A stretch of DNA of 64,000 nucleotides from JAGWRA01 sp035534615 (GCA_035534615.1 DATLRO010000082.1:89982-153981); one strand, 5' to 3'. Counted from the stretch's first letter, positions 1-9,800 are shown. Numbers and translations: made by a program. Notes: generated from the letters alone by a model not told the origin.

Positions 1-912
1 GAACCACAGCTTGTTCTTCTTCAGGTACCCGCCGAGATCCACGTGCCCCTCCCAGTACTCGAGGTTGGGCTGCCCGGTGAATCCGCGGGCCTGGCCTGCC
101 GCGGTGACGTTGTTGCCGACGAAGCTGCCCGGTTCGTACGTGAAGTTCTCGAGCCCGTGGAACGAGTTGCCCCCGCTCTTCACCGTCGAGATGATCGCCG
201 CCCCCGGCGTGTCGATCGTCACGTCCCCGCCCGCCGCCGTCACCGACAGCTGATCCTGGGCGTAGTAGTCCATGTAGTTCATGTCGCCGCTGGCGCCGGA
301 CGTGGTGTCGATCCCGTCCATGTACTCCTGCGCCTGCCCGCGGATGCCGAACGCCTCGTAGCCGGTCTGCTGCATCTTGTGGCTGCCGCCGACGTCATAG
401 CCCTGCATCCGGATGCCGGGCGTCTGGGCCAGCGCGCCCCACAGGTCGGTCGACGTCGGCACGCTGATCAGCTTGGCCGTGTTCAGCACGTTGCCCACCT
501 GCGTCGACTGGACGTCGACGATCGGCGACTCCGCCGTCACGGTGACGTTCTCCTTCACCGAGGCGAGCGGCATCGCCATGTCGATCGTCAGCGTCTGATC
601 CACCGCCAGCACGATGCCCGTGCGCGCCGTTGTCCGGAAGCCCGAGAGAACGAACGTCAACGTGTACGTCCCGGCCGGCAACGCCGGGAACCGGTACGCG
701 CCGTTCGCCTCGCTCACCGAGATCTGCGTGCCAATCAACGACGGTGACGTCGCCGTCACCGTGACGCCAGGCAGCACCGCGCCTTGCGCGTCCTTCACCG
801 TGCCGGTCAACACACCGGCGCCCGTGATCTGGGCGCCGGCCGGCGCGGCCAGCAGCCACACGGCTGCCAGCACGAGCCCGCTCCACCCCACCCGTCGTTT
901 CGTCGATCCCAT
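1..912 (-). CDS. TonB-dependent receptor with carboxypeptidase-regulatory domain (5' part; runs off the left edge)
   Basis: This is the N-terminal 304 codons of an outer-membrane receptor; the frame is open to base 1. It starts at the ATG 910-912, behind a strong AGAGGAGGA ribosome site. Residues 1-28 are a signal peptide (KRR, then a hydrophobic stretch ending APAGAQ). Residues of about 30-115 match a carboxypeptidase-regulatory/Cna-like beta-sandwich (GTVKDAQGAVLPGVTVTAT, then YRFPALPAGTYTLTF). A TonB plug follows from about residue 120 (VTVTAESPIVDVQSTQVGN, FGIRGQAQEYMDGIDT). Proteins of this Oar-like type are abundant in Acidobacteriota and usually exceed 900 residues; the barrel lies outside the window. 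The substrate cannot be told from this part. A 1-kb region with an operator-like repeat lies upstream. Confidence 0.9.
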   Translation of the reverse strand, partial: MGSTKRRVGWSGLVLAAVWLLAAPAGAQITGAGVLTGTVKDAQGAVLPGVTVTATSPSLIGTQISVSEANGAYRFPALPAGTYTLTFVLSGFRTTARTGIVLAVDQTLTIDMAMPLASVKENVTVTAESPIVDVQSTQVGNVLNTAKLISVPTSTDLWGALAQTPGIRMQGYDVGGSHKMQQTGYEAFGIRGQAQEYMDGIDTTSGASGDMNYMDYYAQDQLSVTAAGGDVTIDTPGAAIISTVKSGGNSFHGLENFTYEPGSFVGNNVTAAGQARGFTGQPNLEYWEGHVDLGGYLKKNKLWF

Positions 913-1990
913 CCTGCGTCCTCCTCTGGACTCTCCCGTGTGCCGATCGATTCGGCCCGATTACCTCACCACAACATGAACAACCACCCGATCGCCGACC
1001 GGGCGGAAACGACGACAGGCAGGAAAGGGGTCGCCGCGCACCCCCGTCGTCGCAGCAAGCCACATACCAGCCGCCCCCCTTGGCCAGGGGGAGAGTCATC
1101 TTACGCATGCCCAATGCGTTACGCAACACTCCAGAGCGTCCCTCGGAACGACGGTCTTGTCGTGACCGGTGCCACGAGCCATCAAAAATGTCGCTCGACG
1201 ACCGCCGCACCTTCTGTCCGCTCGCTCCGCCGCCTCGCTCCACCTGGCCCCCGGCCTTTGAAGCGAGCACGCCGGACAGGATTGTCGAGCATCGGCAGCC
1301 AGACGACAGGATTGTCGATTCCTGGTCCCGGATCTTCGAGAAAGACCACCTGACGGGGCATCGGAAACCGCGCATCCCGGCACCGTCCCGGCGCTGGTCT
1401 CCATCGGCCGGCGCCAGTCCCCGATCGTCGTCCGCCGGAATCTGATCACGCACCTGCCGGGCGCCTGACTGATTCCGCTGGCGGACGATCGAGGTTCCTG
1501 GCGCTCGAAGCGGGCCGGGACTTCGCTGATCCGGACCTGGCCGTCCTGGATCACATCAAGACAGCGACCGGCACCGAGCACCGCGCGCTGGCGGCGGCCA
1601 GACGGCAGCTGGGCACCTGGCGGCGCGCCCCGTCCCTCCAGATTCAGCGGCGATCCATCCTGCTTGCCGAGCACGTCCCGCGGGACGTCCCGGGTCGACG
1701 GGTCGCACGACCGGCCTCCCGCCGCCGTAAGCCCTCCCGCGGACTACGTCGGACCGCCACCATCGCCGCGTCCTGCCCGTGTGTTCGGGGAACTATACGG
1801 CAAGAGGCCGGCTCAGGTTCTCGCAAATGCGTAATTTGTTGGTGACAATTGGCCCGCGAGGCGGGTCGCGTGAGCGATGCAGACGCCGGCGGTCCACACG
1901 CCAGACCGTGGCATGCACAGTGCCTCCCCGTCATCGCGTGTCGGCCCGCGTCCCGCCGGCGTCGGGGACTTCGCGCCGTCCGTCAGTCCG
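913..1990. other. Long intergenic region upstream of the TonB receptor
   Basis: No reading frame here has convincing protein features on either strand. It holds an operator-like repeat at 1101-1125, a further copy of its half site (ATGCGTAA) at 1827-1834, and a minus-strand -10-like TATAGT (ACTATA on the plus strand, 1792-1797). The stretch around 1780-1860 is clearly more AT-rich than its surroundings. An RNA or a long leader for the receptor is possible but unproven. Confidence 0.5.
1101..1125. promoter_or_regulatory. Candidate operator upstream of the TonB receptor
   Basis: TTACGCAT (1101-1108) and ATGCGTTA (1114-1121) form an inverted repeat with 7 of 8 positions matching and a 5-nt spacer. 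The right half runs on into a second direct copy of TTACGCA (1119-1125). A third half site, ATGCGTAA, lies at 1827-1834. The site is about 190 bp before the receptor start codon. The regulator is unknown; the role is inferred from symmetry and position. Confidence 0.35.
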
Positions 1991-2425
1991 TCAGGCCGTC
2001 AGGTCGGACGTGCAGTACGGGCATCGCACCGCCTTCAGCGGGATCTGACTCAGACAGTACCGGCAGGCCTGCGTCGTGGGCGTCGCGGGCGCCGACGCCC
2101 GGCGCAGGCGATTCATCTGACGCACCAGCAGGAACACCGCGAACGCGACGATGACGAACTCCAGGATCGCGTTGATGAACAGCCCGTAGTTCAACGTCGC
2201 GGCCCCCGCGGCCTTCGCGGCGGCCAGCGACGCGTAGTGGCCGGTGCCGAGGGTGATGAACAGGTTGCTGAAGTCCACCCGCCCGAGCACCAGGCCGAGC
2301 GGCGGCATCAGGATGTCGCTCACCAGCGACGAGACGATCTTGCCGAACGCGGCGCCGACGATGATGCCGACCGCCATGTCCATCGCGTTGCCCTTCACGG
2401 CGAACTCGCGGAACTCGTCCCACAT
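1991..2425 (-). CDS. mscL: Large-conductance mechanosensitive channel MscL with C-terminal zinc ribbon
   Basis: MscL forms a homopentameric inner-membrane pore that opens under membrane tension and protects against hypo-osmotic shock. The 144-aa protein starts [20 protein letters not shown], the family's N-terminal amphipathic helix leading into TM1 ([20 protein letters not shown]); TM2 is [23 protein letters not shown] (about residues 78-100, quoted here as [13 protein letters not shown] plus [10 protein letters not shown]). The start has an AGGAGGA site. The C-terminus is unusual: after a basic linker it ends [18 protein letters not shown], a CxxC-12-CxxC zinc-ribbon pattern, where many MscL proteins have only a cytoplasmic helix bundle. 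The gene upstream on the same strand is of unknown function. Confidence 0.95.
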   Translation of the reverse strand: MWDEFREFAVKGNAMDMAVGIIVGAAFGKIVSSLVSDILMPPLGLVLGRVDFSNLFITLGTGHYASLAAAKAAGAATLNYGLFINAILEFVIVAFAVFLLVRQMNRLRRASAPATPTTQACRYCLSQIPLKAVRCPYCTSDLTA

Positions 2426-2472
2426 GACGTCTCCTCCTGCAGCGGCCTGGCGGCGGCCGCCCCGGCGCCAGG

Positions 2473-2946
2473 TCAGGTTGCGGGCCCGATCTCGAGGTCG
2501 AGCCCGGTGCCGGACCGCTGCGAATGCTCCTTGTGACTGCGAATCCGATCGTACGGGACGGCCACCAGCACCGTCGCGTCATCATGCGGCACCGGGTGCA
2601 GCCGCACCTGGAGCAGGTCGGCGGCGCGGCCGAGCGCCGCGGCCGCGTCCGGCGTCACGAAGCCGAGCATCAGCGCCCGCCCGTCGGCCAGCTTGTGCAC
2701 CTCGAACGCCTGGAAGATCGGCGTCGAGAACAGCGGGGCCGTCGCCAGCGCCGGCGCCGACGCCCAGCCGAACACGCCGGGCGCCTGGCGATCCAGGCCG
2801 AGGCCGTCGGCGGCGTCGCCGAGGAGCCGCACGCCGTGGGTGGCCCGGAGGCCCGCCCGCGCCGCGTCGCCCGCCGGCCCGCTCCCATCCGCCGGCGCGG
2901 CGGACACCGGCAGCCCTCCGCTCTGCGCAACAGATCGCACGCTCAT
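2473..2946 (-). CDS. Hypothetical protein (157 aa)
   Basis: I do not recognise this protein. It is predicted cytoplasmic, without signal peptide or membrane segment. The N-terminal 50 residues are Ala/Gly-rich and low in complexity. The more ordered part from about residue 60 reads [20 protein letters not shown], then an alpha segment ([20 protein letters not shown]) and [20 protein letters not shown]. The ATG at 2944-2946 follows a GGAGG site by about 10 nt. A minus-strand TATAAT (plus ATTATA, 3064-3069) lies about 120 bp upstream and could be its -10 element. mscL follows 47 bp downstream on the same strand, so the two may be co-transcribed. Confidence 0.6.
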   Translation of the reverse strand: MSVRSVAQSGGLPVSAAPADGSGPAGDAARAGLRATHGVRLLGDAADGLGLDRQAPGVFGWASAPALATAPLFSTPIFQAFEVHKLADGRALMLGFVTPDAAAALGRAADLLQVRLHPVPHDDATVLVAVPYDRIRSHKEHSQRSGTGLDLEIGPAT

Positions 2947-3177
2947 CACGCGTCATCCTCCACGACGGCGACGCGAAGCTCATCGCCTTGCTCGACGCTC
3001 CGGCAGTCGATTCCGGCGTCCCCGACACGGGCGACCGTGTCCGGGAACGCGCATCGACCCCGCATTATAGCCGCTCGGTTCGACCGCGGGGAGGACGCGC
3101 GCGGCGGCATTCGTGATACAAGGACGGGACGCACGCCGGCAGGCGGCGGCCGGACCATTACGAAGGAGGCTGGGGGC

Positions 3178-4869
3178 ATGCGCGACGAACAGCGGGGTCG
3201 GGGGATCGAACGGAGAGCGTTCCTGCGCTACGGCGCGCTGGGCGGGGCGGCAGTCGTCGCCGGGCCGCGGCTGGCCGGCCGCGAGGTCCTCGACGCCGCG
3301 GCGCGCGCGGCGGGCGGCGCCGCACGGACGCCTGAACCGGCGGCGCCGGCGTTCGACCTCGAGGAGGCGACGCTCGACGAGCTGGCGCAGCGGCTGCGCG
3401 ACGGCCGGGAGACGGCCCGCTCCCTGACCGAGAAATACCTCGCCCGCATCCACGCGATGGATCGGCGCGGCCCGCTGCCGCTGCTGAGCGTGATCGAACT
3501 GAATCCCGACGCGCTGGCCATCGCCGACCGGCTCGACGCCGAGCGGAAGGCGAAGGCGCCCCGGGGGCCGCTGCACGGCATCCCGATCCTGATCAAGGAC
3601 AACATTGCGACGGCCGACCGCATGCAGACGACCGCCGGATCGCTCGCGCTCGTCGGCTCGAAGCCGCCGAAGGATTCGTTCGTCGCGGCGCGCCTGCGCG
3701 CGGCCGGGGCGGTGCTGCTGGGCAAGACGAATCTCAGCGAATGGGCCAACTTCCGGTCGACGCATTCGTCGAGCGGCTGGACCGGCCGGGGCGGCCAGTG
3801 CCGCAACCCGTACGCGCTCGACCGCAGCCCGTCCGGGTCCAGTTCCGGGTCGGCCGCCGCCGCCGCCGCCAGCTTCTGCGCGATCGCGGTCGGCACGGAG
3901 ACCGACGGCTCGATTACGTCGCCGTCCAACAACAACGGTCTCGTCGGCATCAAGCCGACGGTCGGCCTGTGGAGCCGCGCCGGCATCATCCCGATCTCGC
4001 GCACGCAGGACACCGCCGGGCCGATGGCCAGGACCGTGCGCGACGCCGCCATTCTGCTCGGCGCGGTGGTCGGCGTCGATCCGGACGATCCCTACACGAA
4101 GGACAGCGGCCGGCGGGGCCACCGCGACTACACGCCGTTCCTCGATCCGCACGGCCTCCGGGGAGCGCGCATCGGGGTGCCCCGCCGGACGCTGTTCGGC
4201 TTCAGCCCGGCCAGCGATCGGATCGCCGAGGCGGCCATCGCGGACATGAAGCGGCTGGGCGCCGTCATCGTCGATCCGGCCGACATCCCGACGATCGACG
4301 CCCTGGGCGACCACGAGAACACGGTCACGCAGTACGAGTTCAAGGCGGGTGTGAACGAGTACCTCGCCTGGCTGGGCTCCAGCACGTCGATGCACTCGCT
4401 GAAGGACCTCATCGCGTTCGACGACAGCCATCGCGCCGAGGAGATGCCGTACTTCGGCCAGGAGATCTTCCTCGCCTCCGAGCAGCGCGGCCCGCTCACC
4501 GATCCGCGCTACCGCACCGCGCTCGCCAGCGACTACCGGCTGACGCGGCAGCAGGGGATCGACGCGGTGATGGACCGGTACAGACTGGACGCGCTCGTCG
4601 CCCCGACCGGCGCGCCCGCCTGGCTGATCGACCTGGTGAACGGCGATTACGGCACCGGCGGGTGCACGACGTTCCCGGCGGTGGCCGGCTATCCGCACAT
4701 CACGGTGCCGGCCGGGTTCGACTTCGGGCTGCCGGTCGGCATGTCGTTCTTCGGCCGGGCCTGGAGCGAGCCGGTCCTGCTGAAACTGGCCTACGCCTTC
4801 GAACAGGGGACGAAGCATCGCCGGCCGCCGCGGTTCCTGGCGACGGCCGACCTGTCGATCGCTCACTGA
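3178..4869 (+). CDS. Secreted amidase (amidase-signature family)
   Basis: Amidase-signature enzymes hydrolyse carboxamides with a Ser-cisSer-Lys triad. The 563-aa protein starts at ATG 3178, 8 nt after AAGGAGG (3163-3169). A Tat-like export signal (ERRAFLRYGALGGAAVVAGP) covers residues of about 11-40. The catalytic Lys is in GIPILIKDN, the cis-Ser in SPSGSSSGSAAAAA and the nucleophile Ser in GTETDGSITSPSNNNG, all in family order and spacing. The C-terminus FPAVAGYPHITVPAGFDFGL is also typical. The substrate is not predictable; peptide amides or glutamyl amides are candidates. Function is probably periplasmic. A 17-bp hairpin follows 7 bp after the stop. Confidence 0.92.
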   Translation: MRDEQRGRGIERRAFLRYGALGGAAVVAGPRLAGREVLDAAARAAGGAARTPEPAAPAFDLEEATLDELAQRLRDGRETARSLTEKYLARIHAMDRRGPLPLLSVIELNPDALAIADRLDAERKAKAPRGPLHGIPILIKDNIATADRMQTTAGSLALVGSKPPKDSFVAARLRAAGAVLLGKTNLSEWANFRSTHSSSGWTGRGGQCRNPYALDRSPSGSSSGSAAAAAASFCAIAVGTETDGSITSPSNNNGLVGIKPTVGLWSRAGIIPISRTQDTAGPMARTVRDAAILLGAVVGVDPDDPYTKDSGRRGHRDYTPFLDPHGLRGARIGVPRRTLFGFSPASDRIAEAAIADMKRLGAVIVDPADIPTIDALGDHENTVTQYEFKAGVNEYLAWLGSSTSMHSLKDLIAFDDSHRAEEMPYFGQEIFLASEQRGPLTDPRYRTALASDYRLTRQQGIDAVMDRYRLDALVAPTGAPAWLIDLVNGDYGTGGCTTFPAVAGYPHITVPAGFDFGLPVGMSFFGRAWSEPVLLKLAYAFEQGTKHRRPPRFLATADLSIAH

Positions 4870-4875
4870 CGCAGG

Positions 4876-4912
4876 TCGCCGGACGGACGCGGTCCCCGCG
4901 TCCGTCCGGCGA
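4876..4912 (+). terminator. Perfect 17-bp hairpin after the amidase gene
   Basis: TCGCCGGACGGACGCGG (4876-4892) and its exact reverse complement (4896-4912) flank a 3-nt loop, TCC. It begins 7 bp after the amidase stop and lies 30 bp before dut. There is no U-tract, so it may act as a Rho-aided terminator, an attenuator or an mRNA-stabilising 3' hairpin. Confidence 0.55.
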
Positions 4913-4941
4913 TCCGCGCGCCTCCCCGGAGCGCCCATCTC

Positions 4942-5397
4942 ATGTCCACGGACCGCCTGTCGATTCCCATCCTCGTGCTCCCCGGCCAGGAGGATCTCCC
5001 GCTGCCGGCGTACGCGAGCGACCTGGCCGCGGCGCTCGACCTGCACGCGGCGGTCGCCGCGCCGACGACGCTCGCGCCAGGCGCCGTGGAAGTGATTCCA
5101 TGCGGCTTCGCCATGGCGGTGCCGGTCGGCTTCGAGGCGCAGGTCCGCCCGCGCTCCGGCCTCGCGGCGCGGCACGGCGTGACGGTGCTCAACGCGCCGG
5201 GGACCATCGACGCCGACTACCGCGGCGAGGTCAAGGTCGTGCTGATCAACCTCGGCGCCGCGCCGTTCGTCGTCGAACGCGGCATGCGGATCGCGCAGCT
5301 GCTCGTTGCACCGGTGCCGCGCGTGGACTGGGTGCCGTCCCCCTCGCTGCCGCCCACGCGGCGCGGGGCGGGCGGGTTCGGCCACACGGGCCACTGA
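4942..5397 (+). CDS. dut: dUTP diphosphatase
   Basis: Dut hydrolyses dUTP to dUMP and PPi, which keeps uracil out of DNA and supplies dUMP for thymidylate synthesis. The 151-aa length is normal. All five conserved motifs of the trimeric family are present: AAALDLHA (motif 1), PRSGLA (2), GTIDADYRGEVKV (3, with the catalytic Asp), GMRIAQLLV (4), and the C-terminal arm RGAGGFGHTG (5). The protein is cytoplasmic. It lies between the amidase hairpin and an aminotransferase gene that has its own -10-like element. Confidence 0.97.
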   Translation: MSTDRLSIPILVLPGQEDLPLPAYASDLAAALDLHAAVAAPTTLAPGAVEVIPCGFAMAVPVGFEAQVRPRSGLAARHGVTVLNAPGTIDADYRGEVKVVLINLGAAPFVVERGMRIAQLLVAPVPRVDWVPSPSLPPTRRGAGGFGHTGH

Positions 5398-5427
5398 GCC
5401 GCACGCGCGGCGTCCGGCAGGAGGCAG

Positions 5428-5433
5428 TAGAAT
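5428..5433 (+). promoter_or_regulatory. -10-like element before the aminotransferase gene
   Basis: TAGAAT sits in GC-rich sequence 30 bp after dut and 66 bp before the aminotransferase ATG. No good -35 hexamer is seen at the usual distance. Confidence 0.35.
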
Positions 5434-5499
5434 GACGGCCGGCGTTCCGGGTCCGGCCCCCGCCGGCCGCGGTCTGTGCGCGTTTCAGGAGACGTCCCC

Positions 5500-6771
5500 A
5501 TGGCCCGTACGGTCGAACTTCCGCTGTCGGCACTCGTCCAGGACCAGATCGCACGGCCGTCGCCGATCCGGCAGATCATGAAGATGGCCGAGCGGCGCAA
5601 CATCGTCCAGATGGGGCTGAATCCGGACGAGGTGATCTCGTTCGGCGGCGGATGGGTGAATCACGCCGCGCCGGAGGCGTTCCGGCAGCAGTACGCCGCC
5701 ATCGCCGCGGACGAGGCGCTGTTCCATCGGAGCGGCGGCTACACGCCCACGCTCGGCGACAACGACTGCCGGGAGCAGATTGCGGCCTTCGAGCAGCACC
5801 TGTTCGGCGTCAGCCGGCTGACCCTCGACCACATCGCCATCGGCGCCGGCAGCACGCAGCTCACGCACGATCTCTTCCGCACGCTCCTCAACCCGGGCGA
5901 GACGGTGCTGATGCTCGATCCGACCTACGCGAACTACGCCGGTCAGGTCGCCTTTGCCGTGCCCGGCGCGCGGATCGCCCGGGTGGCGGTGATGGATCCC
6001 GCGACCTGGGCGTACCTGCCGGCCACCGATCCCGACCGCGTGCTGTCGGCGCTGGACGAGGCGTTCCGCCGCCATCAGCCCCGGCTCGTGCTCGTCTGTG
6101 CGCCCGACAACCCGACGAGCCAGATCCTGCCGCAGCCGATCCTGGACGCCCTGCTCGCGCAGGCGCAGCGGACCGGCGCGTACCTGGCGATCGATTTCGC
6201 CTACAAGTGCCAGTACTTCTCCACGCCGCCCGCCTACTACCGCTGGTCGCCGGAGGAGTATCCGAACCTCGTGGCCATCCACTCGAATTCCAAGTGGGCG
6301 CGCGGGCTCGGCCGCCGGCTCGGCTGGATCGAGGCGAGCCGGCCGGTCATCGACGGACTGGAGCGGGTGCAGCAGTGCAGCCTGCTCTGTCCCGACACGC
6401 TCGAGCAGATGGCGATGGCCCGCTACCTCCGGCAGGCGATCGCCGACGGCAGCCTGCGCCAGTACGTCGCGGCGACGAACGCGCTCTACCGCCGCGCGGC
6501 CGACGTCACGATCGAGGCGATCGACGCCCACCTGCACCGGCCCCGTCTCGTGCCGGCCGGCGGCCTCTACACCGTCGTCGACGTGGGGATGGAGGGCGAC
6601 GAGTTCGTCCGCCAGGCCCTGCAGCAGACCGGCGTGCTGGTGATTCCCGGGCGGGGATTCGGCGAGACGCTGGCCCGCGGCGTGCGGATCTCCTACGGCC
6701 CGCTGGTCAACGACCTGGAGCAGATCCGCGAAGGGCTGCGCCGGCTCGGCGCCTGGATGACCCGCCCCTGA
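5500..6771 (+). CDS. PLP-dependent aminotransferase, class I/II
   Basis: A 423-aa fold-type I aminotransferase. The ATG at 5500 is preceded by AGGAG (5487-5491, 8-nt spacing), so it is preferred to the GTG at 5476. The N-terminal motif SFGGGWVNHAAPEAFRQQY lies in the substrate-contacting segment. LDPTYANYAGQ, CAPDNPTSQIL and IDFAYKCQYF match the PLP-contact segments. The Schiff-base Lys is most likely in HSNSKWARGLGRRLGWI. GVLVIPGRGFGETLARGVRIS contains the C-terminal Arg that binds the substrate carboxylate (motif residues GRGFGE and RGVRIS). The amino-acid substrate cannot be assigned. The gene converges on the BNR-repeat gene, with a 16-bp perfect inverted repeat between them. Confidence 0.85.
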   Translation: MARTVELPLSALVQDQIARPSPIRQIMKMAERRNIVQMGLNPDEVISFGGGWVNHAAPEAFRQQYAAIAADEALFHRSGGYTPTLGDNDCREQIAAFEQHLFGVSRLTLDHIAIGAGSTQLTHDLFRTLLNPGETVLMLDPTYANYAGQVAFAVPGARIARVAVMDPATWAYLPATDPDRVLSALDEAFRRHQPRLVLVCAPDNPTSQILPQPILDALLAQAQRTGAYLAIDFAYKCQYFSTPPAYYRWSPEEYPNLVAIHSNSKWARGLGRRLGWIEASRPVIDGLERVQQCSLLCPDTLEQMAMARYLRQAIADGSLRQYVAATNALYRRAADVTIEAIDAHLHRPRLVPAGGLYTVVDVGMEGDEFVRQALQQTGVLVIPGRGFGETLARGVRISYGPLVNDLEQIREGLRRLGAWMTRP

Positions 6772-6793
6772 GACGGCAATTTCTGCCATCGAG

Positions 6794-6833
6794 ACCCGTC
6801 CCCATTGTGCGGTTCTTCACAATGGGGACGGGT
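6794..6833. repeat. 16-bp perfect inverted repeat between convergent genes
   Basis: ACCCGTCCCCATTGTG (6794-6809) is exactly mirrored at 6818-6833, with an 8-nt loop (CGGTTCTT). It lies between the converging ends of the aminotransferase (6771) and the BNR protein (6845). It may be a bidirectional terminator or a REP-like palindrome. Its internal CCATTGTG/CACAATGG is less GC-rich than a typical terminator stem here. Confidence 0.7.
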
Positions 6834-6844
6834 TCGAGCCGGGG

Positions 6845-9800
6845 TTACCGCGGCCCGGGGGCCGGGAAGATCGCGTCGATGCCCCGCGCGTGCAGGCGAT
6901 CGTTGAGCGCCTTCAGATCCTGCGCCTTCAGCGTCTCCCACCGCGTGAGCTGCTCCTGCAGGTGCTGCTCGTACTCCGTTGCCATCTCGCGGAACTGCGC
7001 GGTCGGCGCCGTGTCACCGAAATCGACCTCGTCTTCGAGGTAGGCGATCTTGCTGTTGAGCTCCGTCGGATAGTTCAGCAGCTCTTCGCCCGTCTTGGCC
7101 CTGGACTGATACAGGACGTTCTCGATGACCGCCGCCTTGCGGTCCAGGGCGGCGGCGGCGGCGCCCAGGGCGCCGGCCTGCGGGTCCTCCGCCAGGCGAC
7201 GCTGCAGCGCGGCCAACTGCGCGCGCACGTCCAGGATCTGGTTGACCGCCACATGGTCGCGCCTGACGGCGTCCATCAGCGTCGTCGCGAGCTGGAACTG
7301 CGACACGAGGTCGGCCTGTGAAATCTTCACGCGCGGGTCGTTCGTCACGGTGAGCGGCTGCGTGTAGGTCCGCCCCGCCACGGTCAGCCTCACCTGGTAC
7401 GTGCCTGGCAGGCCGAGGATGCCGCGCGGCGGCCGCTCGTCGTACGCCGCGCCGGGAATCGGCACGGGCAGCGCATACCGCAGGTTCCAGACCACCCGAT
7501 GCATGCCCGGCTTCCGGGACAGCCGGACGCCCGTCTGCGATTCGCCCGGCATGCTGGCCACGCCCGCGGCCGTTTCCGTCAGCGGCGCGCTCGACGCGCG
7601 GAACGCCACGACGCCGTGGCTGTCGACGACCTCCAGCGACACCTCGCCGGCCGGTTCACTCTGCAGGTAGTAATCGAGCACGGCACCATCCGGAGGGTTC
7701 TTTCCGATGCCGCCGCTCGAAATCGTATACGTGCCGGCCTCGTGGATCCGGAGCGCCGTGGCCGGCTCGAAGAGATGGACCGGCTCGCCGGCGACCGCCG
7801 CCGTCGCCTGCCGCAGGGGCGTGATGTCGTCCAGGATCCAGAACGATCGGCCGTGGGTGGCGATGGCCAGGTCGTCGCCATGCACGGCCAGGTCGCGGAC
7901 CGACGCCGTCGGCAGATTCAGCTGCAGCGACTGCCAGTGGTCGCCGTCGTCGAACGAGACGTACGCGCCCGTTTCCGTGCCGGCGAACAGCAGTCCCCGG
8001 CGGACCGGGTCTTCGCGCACGGCGTGCACGTACGCCGGGGCGCTGATCCCGTCGGTGATCTTCACCCACGTCCTGCCATAGTCGTGCGTCCGGAAGATGT
8101 ACGGATGCAGGTCGTCGAGCTTGTGCGCGTCCACGGCGAGATAGGCGGTCCCCGCGTCGTAGGGCGACGCCTCGATGGTCGAAACCTTCGCCCAGGCCGG
8201 CAGCCCCTGCGGCGTGACGTTCTGCCACGTCCTGCCGCCGTCCCGCGTCAGGTGCACGAGGCCATCGTCGGAGCCGACCCAGATCTCGCCGGCACTGACC
8301 TTCGAGGGGGCGATGCTGTAGATGAGATCGTAGTACTCGGCGCTCGAATTGTCCTTGGTGATCGGTCCGCCCGACAGCCCCTGCTTGCTCTTGTCGTCGC
8401 GCGACAGGTCGGGACTGATCACCGCCCAGCTCATCCCCCCGTTCGTCGTCTTCATGAGGTACTGCGACCCCATGTAGAGCACGTGCGGGTCCTGCGGCGA
8501 GAACGCGAGCGGCGCGGTCCACGTGAACCGGTACTTCACCTCCGACGCCGCGTGCCCGCCGTTGTTGTTCGACCAGGGCGCGATGTCGTTCAGCTGCTTC
8601 GTCCGGACGTCGAACCGGGTCAGCGCGCCGCCGTAGCCTCCGGCGATCACCAGATTCGGATCGCCCGGCTCCGGCAGGACGTAGCCGGACTCCCCGTCGT
8701 CGCCCCCGACCGAGTACCAGTCGCTCCGCGTGATGCCGCCCCAGCCGCGGCTCGCGATGGCGATGGCCCCCATGTCCTGCTGCGCGCCGTAGAGGTAGTA
8801 CGGGAACCGGTCGTCGGTCGACACGTGGTAGAACTGGCCGATCGGCAGGTTGTCGAGCTTCAGCCACGAGCGCCCGCCGTCGACCGAGATGACGACCCCC
8901 TGGTCGTTCGACTCGATCATCCGGTCCGGCGCGGAGGGATTCATCCAGAAGCCGTGGTTGTCGCCGCCGGGAATCGGCACCGGCTCGAACGTGCGGCCCC
9001 CATCGGTCGACTTCCAGAACGCGTTGTCCGCCACGTACACGACGTCGGGATTCACGGGGCTCGCCCACACGCGGGTGAAATACCAGGCGCGGGTCCGCAG
9101 TTCCTGGCCGCCGTTGACCCGCCGCCAGGTCCGCCCGGCGTCATCCGACCGGAACAGCCCGCCGTGGTCGGCCTCGATGAGTGCGTAGACCCGCCGGCCG
9201 CGGCTGCCGCCCGCGACCGACACCCCGATCTTGCCGAGGATGCCGTGCGGCAGGCCGTGTCCCTCGAGACGCGTCCACGTGCGGCCTTCGTCCGTGGAGC
9301 GGTACAGTCCGCTGCCCGGTCCCCCGCTCGAGAAGCTCCACGGCGTCCGGCTCACCTGCCACAGCGCCCCGTAGACGATCGACGGATTGCTCGGGTCGAA
9401 CGCCAGGTCGACCGCGCCGGTCTGCTCGTCCTTGTACAGGACCTTCTGCCAGGTCCGGCCGCCGTCAGTCGAGCGAAACACGCCGCGCTCCGTGTTCGGG
9501 CCGTAGATGTCCCCCAGCGCCGCGACGAGCACGATGTCGGGATTGTGCGGATCGACGATGATCTGCGCGATGTGACGGCTGTCGCGCAGCCCCACGTCCG
9601 TCCACGTGCGCCCGGCGTCGGTCGACTTGTACACGCCGTCGCCGAAGGAAATGTCCCCGCGGGGCGCCGATTCACCGGTGCCGACGTAGATGACATTGGG
9701 ATTGGACGGCGCCACGGCAATGGCCCCGATCGAGGCGACCGGCTCGTGATCGAAGATCGGACGCCAGGTGTTGCCGCCGTTGGTGGTCTTCCACACGCCG

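Noticed and set aside
1096..1674. A 192-codon minus-strand frame upstream of the TonB receptor
   Set aside because: It is Arg/Ser/Cys-rich, has no recognisable domain and no ribosome site, and has the composition of a shadow frame.
2980..5394. An 804-codon open frame antisense to the amidase and dut genes
   Set aside because: GC-rich DNA leaves the opposite strand open. The translation is Arg/Pro-rich without domains, while the plus strand carries two complete, motif-bearing genes.
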